Source: Membranipora membranacea | Taxonomy: Eukaryota; Bryozoa; Gymnolaemata; Cheilostomatida; Membraniporidae | DNA length: 64,000 nucleotides | Assembly (NCBI GenBank): GCA_914767715.1 | Contig: OU612075.1 | Location: 10,104,001-10,168,000 of the forward strand | Direction of reading: 5' to 3' | Position numbers and translations under genes: made by a program | The notes under the pieces: model-generated | The model's database searches: none | Seen by the model: only the letters and a program-made list of their open reading frames with translations | What the model was told of the DNA's origin: nothing | Shown here: positions 23,916 to 36,964 of the stretch, one piece after another | Position numbering within the stretch: the first letter of the stretch is position 1 | How the letters are laid out: each line of letters starts with the position of its first letter

Positions 23916-26362
23916 TTAGCACACTATTGAATTATAAGTGGGTATCTTACTTTTTACCACAGCTGTCGCTTCTCGCCCGCCGTTGGTTTCTACCGTTTGA
24001 AGGGTTTTAGTGATTTTGTCCCTAAGTGAGGAGTCTGAGAGACGTTTAGACATGGGCACTAAGAATTGTTTGAGATATTGGTTGAGCGATGATGTTACTG
24101 CAGCGCTTAGGGCTATTATTGCCTCCAGGCCTGCTTCAAATACCTGCAAAATAAAATGAAAACAGTATTGTACTGGATGGACACAATAATCATAACAAAA
24201 TCTTGACAATTACAGAGCAATTTTTTTTTATTTATTGAAGTGATTTTGACAACAACCCTATCCCATTGGTCAGTAAGACAATCAGAGTTAGAAGTTTTTT
24301 TGGCCTCTGGTGGTGCTGGGAAAAAAGTTAGGACATGTACAGGAACATGTGTGTAAGATAATCTGGAAAACATAAGCTGAATGGCTTTTAAGAGCATGCT
24401 TGATACTGATAATCCTTTGTTCAATCCATTCGCTGAAATATCTTGAAAGAATGACATCATACAGAATCATTCTGAATGTCCAATCACTCCATAAACTCAG
24501 ACATCTTACAAGGGAAGAACCCTAAGTTACTGTATTCTCCATAGAGGGCTAGGGTTTTGTCAGAAGTATGTGGTCCCAACTTTCCCACATGAAAATACCA
24601 AGTTACAGATACTTACATTATTATCGGAGTGACTAAGTGCAGTTCTTATTGGTGCTATGATTCTACTGAGTACGGGTAATGCCCGCGCCCCCGAGTTTTC
24701 TATCTCCAATAATTCTACAAATCCCTGACGTGCCACAAACGCATAAGGGTGCATAGTTTCCTTTAGTCCTTCAGCCAAAGTCACCAAGACAGGGTCGAAA
24801 CTGGTGCACTCTATTGGAGCGCTCCATGCCAGTCTATGCTTAACGGATCCATGTACAAGTCTGAAATATAAGTAAGAAATTTTGGTCCGCAAAATCGAAT
24901 CAAAGTCAATTGCTTGGTTCCAATAACTGTTTGATGGTTTACTTTTACGATTGGCTTCAAAACAACACCAAACAGTATTGCCTGTTGAAGTTTATCATGA
25001 GAAAATGTTGATTAAAAATGCCAATCAAATGTGATTTTTAGAGACGAAAAGTGTAGGACTGAAAAGAGGAAGAAAGCTTTTTTCAGTATTTATGCAACAC
25101 AACAACTCATAATTATTTTCCTCTTCTTCTGTTTAATGTACTAAGCCTTGTGTTATCGTTATTGCAATGGTAGATGGTTTAAAAATACACAAACATACTT
25201 ACAAAACCAGTTATACAATTATTATTATGTATTAGAAACAAAATTATAATATACCTGCAGGGTATGCCTCCGTTGGTGTATACTGATACATATAGTATCG
25301 CATGTACAAGTTAATCATGAGAAATGGACGAGCAAAATGCCTAACAAATGTTATGTTATGAGAAATTAATCATAACATACCTGCAGGGTATGCCTCCGTT
25401 TGTGTATACTGATACAAAGGCTGACGCTGCCTTCTTGTCACTGAATGGATCATATGTTTTAGGATTGAGCTTATCTGAGGGTCGAGTTAGTCTGCCCGAA
25501 TCTGAAGAGGCGGAGGAAGGCTTAGATTTCACACCTGAAAATAGCAACAAAAGGTTAAACAAATAAAGTGAGTTATAGAATTTGATACCGAGCAAAGTTG
25601 AAGGCTGTGCTTGTTACGAGGGACAAGAAGTGGGTCTGTTGATTTTGTCTTTTTGCAATTATTACATTCATTGTGTCTAATTTTTTAATTCAGAACATCA
25701 GAAAACTCAACAAGTTTCTTTTCCGGGATAAAGATCAGTTACACGTATCAATAATCAAGTAAATCTAATTTGATTTTTTAATAAAAAGGAAGTGGTGAAA
25801 ATTTGCATACATCATGAGTTGTCAGGAGCCGACTTATAAACACACAAATAACACTAATGTAGGACTTGCATAGGCTTATCAATTTATTTCCAAGTACATA
25901 CATAACTTTTCCTTGTGGGAGACAAATGGGAGGAAAAATAGGTACATCATTATTAATTCATCAACAGTACAATAACTGAATTGTCACTGCATGGTATTAT
26001 GAAAGTTGGTGGTTCAGTTGGTAAAAATGATAGCCTTTCTACGCGCAACCGTCAAATGTTTGAATCTTGCAACCTAGGGGTGGCATGTCTAGTGCTACCC
26101 GCATATAGACTGTTAGCAACTTCGCAGGGTGAATTCAGTCTCATCCAATGTTCAGTTTTGTAAACATAGTGTGAGTTATGATTTGAGCCAACATCTTATT
26201 CTTAGAGCACTAGATTTATTAAGCAGGAGGTGAAGCAATGATTGAGCACTTACCACTGCTGGCTGACGAAGGTTTGCTTGTAACAGAGCATGCAGATGAA
26301 GGTTTTGATCTTGTACCACCACTGCCTGCTCGTGACGAGCCGGCACTCGATGTCTTCTTCAT
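23916..26362 (-). CDS. PACRGL: PACRG-like protein, complete, 244 aa, 4 exons
   Basis: Exons (minus, 5' to 3'): 26254-26362, 25381-25534, 24617-24860, 23916-24143; GT-AG borders and phases agree, 735 nt. The N-terminus is Ser/Lys-rich and low-complexity with twin SKPSSA motifs. It is followed by the PACRGL hallmark SDKLNPKTYDPF, then FVSVYTNGGIPCRLVHGSVK, FDPVLVTLAEGLKET and HPYAFVARQGF. The helical-repeat core ends KSKIPTYNSIVC, as the vertebrate protein ends (about 248 aa). PACRG proteins are doublet-microtubule inner-junction proteins of cilia; PACRGL is a related family member whose exact place is less clear. The upstream copy of an exon piece at about 25,257-25,295 is not used in this model. 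Confidence 0.95.
25250..25300 (-). pseudogene. Partial duplicate of PACRGL exon 2 and its donor
   Basis: About 40 bp repeats the end of exon 2 (plus-strand CTGCAGGGTATGCCTCCGTT), including the splice-donor side (ATACCTGCAG against ACATACCTGCAG). It lies about 120 bp downstream of the real exon, inside the next intron. The rest of the exon is missing. Confidence 0.8.
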
Positions 26363-27147
26363 TTATCCTCCTTAGTTATTATCATTATCAGTTTTGACCT
26401 AGAGAAAGAGCAAAAAATAGAAAAAACCTGCTTACATGGCTTACATATAAGATTCACTGGTGAAGAAAATTTTATTGTTCTATGCGGTTAATTTGTTTCT
26501 ACCTGGTTAGGAGTTGAATCCAAAGGGTGGTTGTTACTCTACTGGACTTTGCTTTAGCTAAAGCAATCCAACTTACTTACTTACTTATCCTATGCCATGG
26601 TATATGCTTGCAAACCAAAGACGCCCATGAATCTAACCCTACATTTATTCAACAAATTAGAAACAAAATACAGGTACAGTGTGTTTAACATCTATTCAAT
26701 AGATAGCAAGTAAGGAAATATCACACCACAACAGTCACTCATCATGACTCACTGTATGTAGTGTTGTGTTTTAAGTATGATATGAATACTGCTCTCCACA
26801 CTCACAAACAGATATGTACAGTAGACAATATGAATCGCAGCAATATCAACTTTGAGGCCTACTGGATGCAGTCACCAACTCAAATGGAAGTCTCACTGAA
26901 TGGATTTCAAGGAAAATCTGAATTGAAGAAGGATAAGAAGAATTTTGCAGCTCTAACCTTCAGTTATAATGACTGTTGTAATTTGTCCAATGGAATCTCG
27001 TTTAACATAAAATGAATTTCCTGTTTTAGCCCGGCCTACAATACTTATGGGATTTTCCACTTTATGAATTAAAAGTTGTCTTCTCTTTAGAACATGACAC
27101 AATGACTCCTAGTAATGGCAAAAACAATTATCAACAGTATGTATAGT

Positions 27148-27260
27148 TGGGGTACGGAATATGGATGGGTTTGGGGTATGGGTTTTGGGTATGGGTTTGG
27201 GGTATTGGTTTGGGGTATAGGTTTTGGGATGGGTTTGTGGTATGAAGTATAGTGGGGTAT
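27148..27260 (+). repeat. G-rich GGGTTTGGGGTAT-type tandem array
   Basis: Irregular units of GGGTTTGGGGTATG and GGTTTTGGGTATG give many GGG and GGGG runs on the plus strand. Several intramolecular G-quadruplexes are possible. Confidence 0.8.
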
Positions 27261-29496
27261 ATATGGGTGGAGGTAGACCATAACACTTCATTAACTGTTG
27301 CACGTCGAAAGCAAAAAGGTTGTATAGCTTGACAACTGGTATCAGCTTTGGCTTTACTATCTGGATAGATTTTCATGTTATAATATCATACTATACCAAA
27401 ACAAAATAGTTACATATCTTATGTTTGTTATCACAAAACTGAGGGCCAGAGTGATAGCAAGACTTGGACACAAAAAATCTCACATATATTCAAATTAACA
27501 CCATTTTGTTGAAAAAACCAACATTAATCCAATATTCTTTGGCTTAATACTGTCTTATAGTCTTCAATGCCCTACTATGAACATAATGACAATTTTCTTC
27601 CCAGGGAAAGGAAAGAAAATAACAAGTATTGAGAACATTCAACAGACAATGCATTCATAGTCAGGACTTATCTTTGAAAACAAAATTGCCTTTTTTTTTC
27701 TTTTATTTAGTTTCTGCATCCAGCAAAGATTGAAATTCAGACATAAATTGACCAAAAAACGTAGTAAAAATGTAGTTGGGGACTACTGTGGCAACCATCT
27801 GATTAATCTAGTTTGGAAAAACTGCCCGCCCGAGCACCCCAGGCAGGCCAGTCACTCTGACTTAGGAACATAAGACTCCCACAGAGCATACGCCAACCCT
27901 CCAGGAAGACAGATGTATAAGTTTGACTCCTGATTAGATTAGGAATTGTACCCATTATTGCCGCTGAGTTTACAACAGCTCTCTAATATTCTTTTTAATT
28001 TACCAAACAAGTTATACCCTATAACTTAGACACACTTAGGTAACTGTTCTGTTGGTCAGTTCCAAATGTCAATGTTATTGTGTGAAACCAGCTTCAGGTT
28101 TTTATTAAATGAATTGGTACATTGTAATTAAACAACGCCCACCTTTCTCTTTTCAATTTTCATTTTAAAAAGTCTTTAGTTTTTTTGGTCAAATTTTGTC
28201 CTTTGTTAAACATTGTGCCTTCAAAATAATCATACTAAGTTTGTAAACGAACAAACCTAACCAATCTACATATATTTCATCTCTTTTTAAGCCTTTGATA
28301 TGAATTGTATTATTGTGTTTTATGTCAATGTGAGTTCACAAGTTTTTATGCATTAAAATTATTACTTTCCCAAATGTCAAAATATCCAACAAATTAGTAA
28401 AGCTTTGGTCAAGCTTGAATGGATATACAGTAACGGGTCATTGAATTGTCAAGATCTTGCCATGATGCCTTGCTATCAAAGCTTTAACATACAGATAGGC
28501 ATTTGTAGCAATAGGATCAGGGAGGGTAGGATTCATCTGGAAATTATGTAATTGTCTTCCCTGAACGAAAGAGGTGATGACTTCTGCCATAAAGCCAGGC
28601 TGGGTAAAGTTTGATAGAGCTCAACAGTCTATATGGTTCAGTTTCCATTGTAATTATTACACTTCTTAGCATCTTTCAAGTTTCAATATACTGCCCCTTA
28701 TGATTTGTAATGACGCAATGTACATGATAAAATTAATATTGGTGACTTAGTGATTCTTTTATTTTGAACTTTTTATGACCGATCAATGCCTTTCATGACA
28801 AGTTAGAGTCTGCCCTCCACAATGCAATACAACAAAATAACCAAACACTTTGAATAAAGATATGATCACATGTTACATTTCAAAACTTTTTTGTGCAAGT
28901 CTTTTAATTGAAATGGGGTTGAAATGATGTAAACGATGGTAAAGGTTGTATCTTATGGGAAGGGTTGTTTTCATGCCAATATGAAGCTGTGAGAGCTGTA
29001 TGGTTTCAGAGTATTATGCTTCAGTTTGATGAAGTTGAGCACTGTTTTCACATTTTATGGCTACGACACATCAACCAGGAAGCTAAAACCTGGTATAAAA
29101 TATTATTGAACAAAACTAAAGTGCGCAGCAGCAAAGCTGTCATAAACTTCACTAAAAGTACATGACCTTTAAGTTAAAAAACATGTTGTTTCTATTTCAA
29201 CATCCGCCTTGAATCCCGGCAGTAGCTCAATACAAGGTTTTGTGTGAACTTAGTTATTAAACAGCGTGAATAATTCCACCAAACAAAGACAAAGATTTAA
29301 TATTGATGCTATCATTACATCAATGGCTGAATACAAAAAGTGCAGAGAGCATAAAGGATTGGCTTTAAAACAGCTCACAATGAATATAATGCGTACATCA
29401 ATACTTGGCCCTTGTTTCGAGAGTTATTGGCTATTATATGTAAATTCCATCCACGCACTGAGAACCAGTTCTATAATAGTCTGTTGTTGATTTAAG

Positions 29497-29575
29497 GGCG
29501 GGTGCCGCATCAAGTATAGACAGCGCTAGACAAATACACTTAGCGTCAGAACAGGAGAGGATACAGAAGCTTCAG
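29497..29575 (+). CDS. Orphan exon-like segment, unidentified
   Basis: A 79-bp stretch is flanked by TTTAAG and GTGAGC and reads AGAASSIDSARQIHLASEQE followed by RIQKLQ, helix-like and free of stops. No partner exons were found on either side. It could be an exon of an unseen gene, a relic or chance. Confidence 0.3.
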
Positions 29576-30162
29576 GTGAGCTACCGACCATATTTTTTAA
29601 AAAAACATAGATGGAATGCCCTAGAGGAATAAATATGAGCTATAGCTTAGTTTGGCTTGTTTGGGGCTGACTTTATTTCAGCTAGTACTAATTTTAGCTA
29701 GGAGTGCATGTAAGGTGAAGAGGATGAGTGATTCTAATTCTAATTTCTGATTCTAATTTCACTTTTTCAAGCATGTGCAACAAAGGTGAATGTTTCCACC
29801 TGCGAATACCTTGCTTTCTCCTGTAACTATTTCCGAGATATTATGTTCATCGAGTGTCTCGTTAGTTTTGTTGAACGTATTCAACTGCTCTATTTCATCC
29901 CTCAAAATTTGTTTTGTTTAAATCGTCACGGTGCGCCCAATCAACTGGACGATGACGGTGACAGTAATGATGACTTCTATTATCAGTTGTCTTTAATTCA
30001 GCAAGATTCTGTTCCAATTTCTGAACTCTGAATGCCAAATACTCAAATGAGTAGCCTGCAGAGGTTCTTTTAATTTGAGCGTATACCATTGTTGGTAATG
30101 GCCAGATCCGAGGTTTGACATACATCGCTCTTTCGCTTGTAGATAAGAATCGAATCTATAAG

Positions 30163-33100
30163 ATGAAGTATGCAATAGTCCTAGCTTTACTGGCCACGGT
30201 TTCTTTGGTCTACGGGTCACCAACTGGAGCGCCAGAAGCAGCATGCCCAACATTGACACCGGTTGGCCACAATAGACCAGCACAAAATGCAGGTGCTGAT
30301 ACGGTTGAAAGTCCCTACACTGTGACTGTGTCTTCAGACACTGTCACACAGGGCATGGAGCTCACAGGTAAATCACTATACATGTGAAAAATCATTCTAG
30401 AGATACGAAAATGTGGCTCCTGTTCGTCTCACAATTTGTCTCCACCTATGCAATTGTACTTCCGTCCTTTTTCATATGCCAACGCAAGTCAATAGTCAAT
30501 ATCTACATGGATTTATTTGTGCTATTGTTTAGGACAGTCCCCAAAACCAATCAGGTTTAACACAAATTCAACAAGGAAATGGTGAAATGGTGGTATAGAG
30601 TTTTGTCGCTGTATGGTCAACTGATGTCCCAATTAAGACTTTGTCACATTTACTGGAAAACACCCGGCTGATGATCTGAGTTGGCTGAATAAATATTATT
30701 CTCCCTTGAGAAAATACATTGAGTGCTCGCACAGTTCATACCTCGAAGCATCATGATTTCATAATAAAAATAGTTGGAAAATCAATAAAATATCATATGA
30801 TATGATCAGTTCCTTGATGATGTTTTTACTGAAGCCATTATAAACAACATACATACAATGGGGTAAATAACAAGGTTTAGCGATCCATTATCTTTCAGCA
30901 TCCTGATACCAATGATGCTATTACCAAGACAAACAAATGGATCTCTGTATTTCAGTATCTATCAGCTCCCCTCCACTGGTCACGCCGCGTGACTGCGACG
31001 TGACTGTGGCATAACCTAGCCTGGGCAGTCTGTCAGGATGTCCCCCCCACCCACCCCGACAGCCTGTCTAGGCTAGTATTGACCAGTGGATGGAGAGCAA
31101 CTGGAATGAAGGAAGATGTGATCGCTAGCTATTGCTCCTTGCCATAACTAACAAATGCAATTTCTCTATTGTAGTCTCCATCAATGCAGGCAATCTCACT
31201 TACAAAGGCTTCCTCATAGCTGCTCAGACAAATGGCAGTACGCCAGCACTGAGCGGTATGTTCAAAGACGCCGAAGCAGATGCACTTTGGAAAAACTCCC
31301 CTTGTCCTGTGCCAGGGTAAGTTGACCAATCTACTGATACGATCAGTTGGTCAAGATATTCGAAGCAAACATTGTCACTACCTTATAAGTGGTCAGAGCT
31401 GGCCAGAATATTGCCCCTGTCCGCAGCCCAACGGCCGGAGAAGGGTCTATATAATAAATAGGAGGAGACTATATAATAAAACAGTTGCGGTTTTGCTTGA
31501 GGAGAATCCACTTAATCACAATGTAATTTGTGAACACGACCCTACTCAAAGATGCAGTTATGTTCCGAGTGTTTACCCGTAATCATAATCTTTGTATGTG
31601 GCTCAAAAATAGTAACGAGGTTACCAATACTGGTCGGTGTAACTAGAAAACTTGAAGCCACCATAATCAGCTCTACCCCAAACTTGACTTGAAACAACCA
31701 TATGTACTAGGTAAACACCTCAAGAATATAAGATGCCAATAATATGATAGTTAAACCTAACAAAAATCTTAGCAAACGCAATAGCTATCAAATTCCCTCT
31801 CTGATCAGAAATTTTATGTTCGATTTGTATTATATTTTTATATAACTAAATTACATTCATGAACCTGACATTGTTGGTCATTCAATACCTGGTTGCGAAA
31901 ACTTCAAATATAACCTTGAAATCATCTAATTATTGACTACAGGTCTGATTCGCTGATGGCAAGTGCTACTCACAACAGCAACGCAACTAAAAACATGACA
32001 GAACTTGTTTGGCAAGCACCTACTGATTATGTGGGTGATCTCTGCTTCAAGTAAGTGCCACTTAATCTTCCTTCAACCATCACCAGCCTCAGTGCTCAGA
32101 CGGGCTGCAATGCTATTAAGTGGCATTACATTACTAGACACTCATTTAAAATGAGAAAGAAGAGTGGTTGATAATGTAATGCCACTAACTCTCATTGCAG
32201 CTGTCTGAGTACTTTGACTAACCATACGCCTATCTTTATTTGTGGCTCCACGGCATTTCATTTTCAAGCAACCCTCTGTGTGATGGCTTATGGCATGCTA
32301 CATAGTCATTTTAGCCCTCAAGCTATACTTCTGCTATACAACTAACTTTTGATATACATGTAATTCACAGTGATCAGTTGCCAGATACCATAAATTTTGA
32401 CACATGTATATGTCATTCTAGCAAAACTGGGATCGCACCCAATATCTTTTTCATCAGATAAAATTTGTCATACATATATATATCATGCGAAGATAATCAA
32501 CCAGGAAGTAGGAAGTGTGTCACCACTACGTCATTGTTGATAATTCTATTACATAAAAGAAATATATACACATTTCTTATTTGGAGTTGTGTACCCATAC
32601 CACATAGGGAGGCAACTCCTTAGATTACCTGCACTTGGATAAAGATGCCCCTCTGAAAGTTTGATTCCTTTTCATTGAACAACAACACTTGTATATTTCT
32701 GTTATTCTTTGAAGGGGTGCGATTGTGGAGGAGTTTACTACATGGTGGACAATTGAAGAAATGTGCTTCACAGTAGAGGCTGCTCCTACAGGAGGTAACT
32801 ATCACCCCCAAATATTAGCCTGTGCAGGCTGACGGAGGTGGGTGGGGTGGTTGTCTCCCACACCAACAGCCTGCCCAGGCTACCCAAACATTCAGTCTTC
32901 AATAACTTGCTACATTATTGATGAATAGAAAACATTGTTTCATTAGTAATAGAATGTTTATACGAACAAGTTTGTTCCCTCTCTGATGACAAAGTGATAC
33001 TGCAAACGTCGAGTATTGGGACACAGGGCACAGCGCCTTTTAAATATGCCTTTGCCACCATAGAACAAACTTGTTCTAGATATCTATTTGGTATAACCAT

Positions 33101-33381
33101 GTCGGAATCAACCGGACAAACACTAAATCCTCTCTATATACCTCAAAAAAACTTAGAGCTTACATCATCGCACTTGGCGTGGCCTCACACTCTCTTGGAT
33201 TGTTGCCCCACCATATTTTCTAAATCACAACTCCTAGTGGTATTATGAACTTAATATTGATCTATTTTCTCCATCAGGTGAGCCTTCTCCAAATGATGGT
33301 GATGATGACGACAATACCAGCTCTTCTTTAGTCGCCGGTACAGTTCTGCTTCTGATAGCTGCTGCTTTCAAACTTCTTTGA
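30163..33381 (+). CDS. Reeler-domain protein with signal peptide and hydrophobic tail, 212 aa
   Basis: Exons: 30163-30367, 31175-31316, 31943-32050, 32715-32794, 33278-33381; GT-AG borders and phases agree, 639 nt. Residues 1-19 form a signal peptide (MKYAIVLALLATVSLVYGS). The body follows the Reeler pattern: YKGFLIAAQTNG, ALSGMFKDAEA, a Cys-Pro turn, SATHNS and LVWQAPTDYVGDLCFK. It ends EFTTWWTIEEMCFTVEA. Next is an acidic spacer (DGDDDDN) and a terminal hydrophobic segment (LVAGTVLLLIAAAFKLL) with almost no tail. That suits a GPI signal or a single membrane anchor. Single Reeler-domain proteins occur as invertebrate secreted defence-type proteins and as parts of larger proteins; the function here is not known. 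Introns hold short foldback repeats. Confidence 0.87.
31017..31077. repeat. Small foldback repeat, AGCCTGGGCAG family, copy 1
   Basis: In Reeler intron 1: TAGCCTGGGCAGTCTGTC near 31,016 pairs with GACAGCCTGTCTAGGCTA near 31,060. Outer arms CCACTGGTCA (about 30,975) and TGACCAGTGG (about 31,080) extend the fold. Confidence 0.7.
32095..32215. repeat. Foldback repeat, GGCATTACATTA family
   Basis: In Reeler intron 3, CTCAGACGGGCTGCAATG plus TTAAGTGGCATTACATTA mirrors TAATGTAATGCCACTAA plus CATTGCAGCTGTCTGAG. The core resembles elements near 58,465 and 4,637. Confidence 0.7.
32818..32884. repeat. Small foldback repeat, AGCCTGGGCAG family, copy 2
   Basis: AGCCTGTGCAGGCTGACGGA and CAACAGCCTGCCCAGGCTA flank a GGTGGGTGGGGTGG centre in Reeler intron 4, matching copies 1 and 3. 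Confidence 0.7.
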
Positions 33382-33405
33382 TTGAAATTGTATCATGTAC
33401 TTCTA

Positions 33406-33411
33406 AATAAA
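33406..33411 (+). promoter_or_regulatory. Candidate polyadenylation signal of Reeler gene
   Basis: AATAAA lies 25 bp after the stop codon. Confidence 0.6.
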
Positions 33412-34133
33412 ACTTCTAAACCTGAAACATTCAAGGACACTAACAAGCATTCATCACTACAACTATCTTACAATTTGTCCAGCCTGTTCAAACCACCCTG
33501 TTCTTATTGATTGGTGTGACGTTGCCAACACTTTTCATTCATATACTTGATTGGGGGGGGGGGGGGGGTTTATGTTTTCTAGTTAGGAAGTTTTGGAAAT
33601 TTGGAAAACATAAGTATAGAAATGTAGCTCTTCCCAAGTCAATTTCTTATCTGTTCGGGTAGTTTCTCTGGATTGGATCTATAATAGCGTTCCGCCTGCT
33701 CCATCACCCAAGCCTTTATGTCTTCTAATTTTGTAACTTTCCCTGATTCAATTAGTATTTTCTTTTACTGCTTTTTGTTTATATGTGCATACTATATAGC
33801 ATTGAAAATGATATAAAAAATTTAGACTGACTAATAAATATTATTGCTTTTCATCCTAGCTTCAAAAATATAAAACAATTATTTTCTTCACATTGCAAAT
33901 CATTGTACACTCCGACGCATTGGATCTGTATGTGGCATCAAAAGTCATTAAGAATTTTTAATAGTAATTCAAAATCTCTGCGGCATCGGGTATAATTTTG
34001 CGCTGGTTTATAGTTGATTGCCCACCAATTCGTATTGGACTAGATCAAACATCAAGAAGAGCACAGAATACAAATGAGAAATAAGATCAGACATGGTATT
34101 TTTTTATATCAAGAGTGTCAAAAGATGAGAAAA

Positions 34134-34703
34134 CTCGAGTGCAAATAAGCTGATAACTTGTTGAGCAGAGTCCAGAAAAATTGTAATTAGAGAAAAGTTA
34201 TATTTAGAAATAATTGTAATGTCTCATTACTCTGCATAACAGTGTAAAATGATTAAATACATAATCCCAACTATTGGACTTGGTATATTCCTATGAGCTA
34301 TAGAATTCAATATCATTGTGTCAACCCTTCGATCAATCCACTCCAAATAATATTTGCGCCATGAAACTCAAATAGGATTTTGTTTTTGTTTATGTAGCTT
34401 TATTGGATGAGAAAACTCGAGTGCAAATAAGTTGATAACTTGTTGAGCAGAGTCCAGAAAAATTGTATTTAGAGAAAAGTTATATTTAGAACTAATTATA
34501 ATGTCTCATTACTCTGCATAACAGTGTAAAATGATTAAATACGTAATTCCAACTATAGGACTTGGTATTTTTCTATGAGCTATAGAATTCAATATCATTG
34601 TATCAACCCTTCGATCAATCCACTCCAAATAATATTTGCGCCATGAAACATCCAATTAAAAACTCAAATAGGATTTTGTTTTTGTATATGTAGCTTTATT
34701 GGA
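34134..34703. repeat. Tandem duplication, unit about 272 bp, two copies
   Basis: Copy 1 is 34,134-34,405 and copy 2 begins at 34,406; both open with GATGAGAAAACTCGAGTGCA and are nearly identical. Copy 2 has a short extra segment (CATCCAATTAAAA). No coding content. Confidence 0.92.
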
Positions 34704-36089
34704 CTCTATCTATGTCATTTTTTGAGAAAATATGTTTATCAAAAGTGCCATTAAATAAGAATGAGAAATATGAATGGTTATAGATTATTATTGCAGCATG
34801 TAATATTCAAATGAGGCTATCTTGAATGAGCGATTTGATCAAACAAGCTATTTAATCCACTACAAAAATGTGCTGTGAAAAAGCCGATTAAAATGGGACT
34901 TTGATCAAACACTATAAGGAGGGCAGAGAACGCCGATGGTAAATAAAATGAAGTCAAAAAACACGGTGAAAACATTGAAAATATTTCTATTTGCCGACTT
35001 GGGCTAAGGGAAGCAATATCGCTGCAGGCCATTCTGTTACAGTTTGACGTACATGGCAATGATGTATCAAGGACACCAAACCTATCAATATCACATAGCC
35101 CTGAAGTCAGCCCGAGTTAGACCACTTAAGTCTGTAATTCTTAAAATTTTTGATAATGAATATGTATGAGTCTAAGCTTTTGCTTTCTTTTAATCAAACA
35201 GGAAGTCATGCTTCGCAGAAAGCGCAGTTTTATTTTTCGAAGATAATCTTTTCTAAGAGTTATTCACATATTGGCGGATGAATATCAACAAATATATACT
35301 AAAATATTTCATATTGGAAGGTGTATTTCTATGATGATGATATCAAGTATTCGATCAACGTTACTCGAAAATAAAATTTATCTTCAATTTTAACAAGTAT
35401 TTTGCACAAATCTTATGTATGTGAGAATCAGAATAGTATTTGAAAGTGTCTTTATCCTTAACTGCAACAAAGCAATAAAAATGTACAGGATTGAAACAAT
35501 AGTATTCTAGTTTATACCTTATTGATGGGATCTCAACCCACCGATCAGAGCCAACACATTAGCTAGTCTACAATCGTTCAACAAGCATCCTGGGCAGTGA
35601 ATATAATAATGTATATGAAATGTTTTGGACAGATAGATTTGCGATTGGATACTATGTCAAGAAAGGAATCGCAATCACACTCACATAAATACTTGATAAA
35701 CTCAATACTTGGCTGCAAAAGGATATTTAATTCCAGAAACTGCAAGTGTCACATTGATATTTATTATTTTCCATTGCTGTCCACTTAATTGAATTAAATT
35801 GCTGATCAGTTCTTTTAGAATCTGTAAAGAGCTATCAATGTCATTTCGTCTACGATAAGAATGATTTGAGTGTGCCTTCTTACTGCTTACCACAACGGGT
35901 TAATTAACATCTGTCATTCCTATTCCATGGTTAACTTCCGACTCACTCTCAATATTGTCTCTATTAGAATATTGTGCAGCGCTCATCTGGGTCAATATCG
36001 ATAACAGTGATCCACCTATAGCCAACACATGACTGCCCCGTATCTTGACTTTGACGGGGGACCTCACACAACAAAGGATTTATGAGAAC

Positions 36090-36243
36090 AGTCGAAGACC
36101 AGTCTGAGACCAGTCTGAGACCAGTCTGAGAACAGTCTGAGAACAGTCTGAGAGCAGTCTGAGAACAGTCTGAGATTAGTCTGAGAGCAGTCTGAGAACA
36201 GTCTGAGAACAGTCTGAGAACAGTCTGAGAACAGTCTGAGAAT
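36090..36243. repeat. 11-bp minisatellite, 14 units
   Basis: Fourteen units close to AGTCTGAGAAC; most differences fall at positions 9-11 of the unit. Confidence 0.95.
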
Positions 36244-36964
36244 TGACGTTTATTTCTTTTAATATACTATGAGTGTAACACAGTTTGTGATTAAAAAATA
36301 TGCAACACAATTTGCTTCTTGGAAATGATGCTACAATAGCTGCTATAGTGTAAAACAAGAGATCAAAGTTACCATTTCATCCTTTTATACTTTGTGTACA
36401 TGGCGTTTCACCATCACTTCACCTTTAATTGCATTGAATTCCCCATATTTTCTTACCCCCCCTCCAAAGTATCCCAAACCCATTAACACAACTATGGGTT
36501 TAAAAATATAGGAAGTTATACTCCGCTATTCAACTGGGTAGGATGCTTAGTGTAAAGTGTGAAACTATTTCAAACTCAGAGATGTATACATATAAATAAC
36601 ATATTCTATATGATATGATTGTGTTCAAATGACCCACCATTAGCAGGCAGTGTATACACACAAGATCATTGTGATAGACAAGAAAACCAGCTCAATAAGA
36701 TGCTCCTTGATAAATTGATTACTATACAGATATTATTCTGTATCACTGTCACCATTGTACAATATCCAGGCCAAAAGATATGTGAAAGGTTAAAGGATTC
36801 ATCTTGCAATCTGCATATTTCTTGATATTCCATATTAAAATAAAAAATGGTTCCATCATATCATCTACAGGCTGCACACAACTTCTGAAGGCCATGGTCT
36901 CAAAAAGAGGGGCACCACCATGTTCCACCTTTTGATGGTTTAAAAATGATTGTCAATATTAACT

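Larger units (their letters stand above)
26363..30162. other. Intergenic region with G-rich tract and one exon-like segment
   Basis: It lies between the 5' ends of PACRGL and the Reeler gene, which diverge. It holds a G-rich array (27,148-27,260), an isolated exon-like segment (29,497-29,575) and a dispersed-repeat copy (about 29,758-29,822). Otherwise it is AT-rich with unsupported frames. Confidence 0.55.
33382..36964. other. Intergenic region with tandem repeats, no gene seen
   Basis: It holds a G homopolymer (about 33,554-33,570), a 272-bp tandem duplication (34,134-34,703) and an 11-bp array (36,090-36,243). Open frames are short and unsupported. Confidence 0.6.

Noticed and set aside
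36090-36243. Regular short repeats resembling a CRISPR array
   Set aside because: Units are contiguous 11-mers without unique spacers, in a eukaryotic genome.
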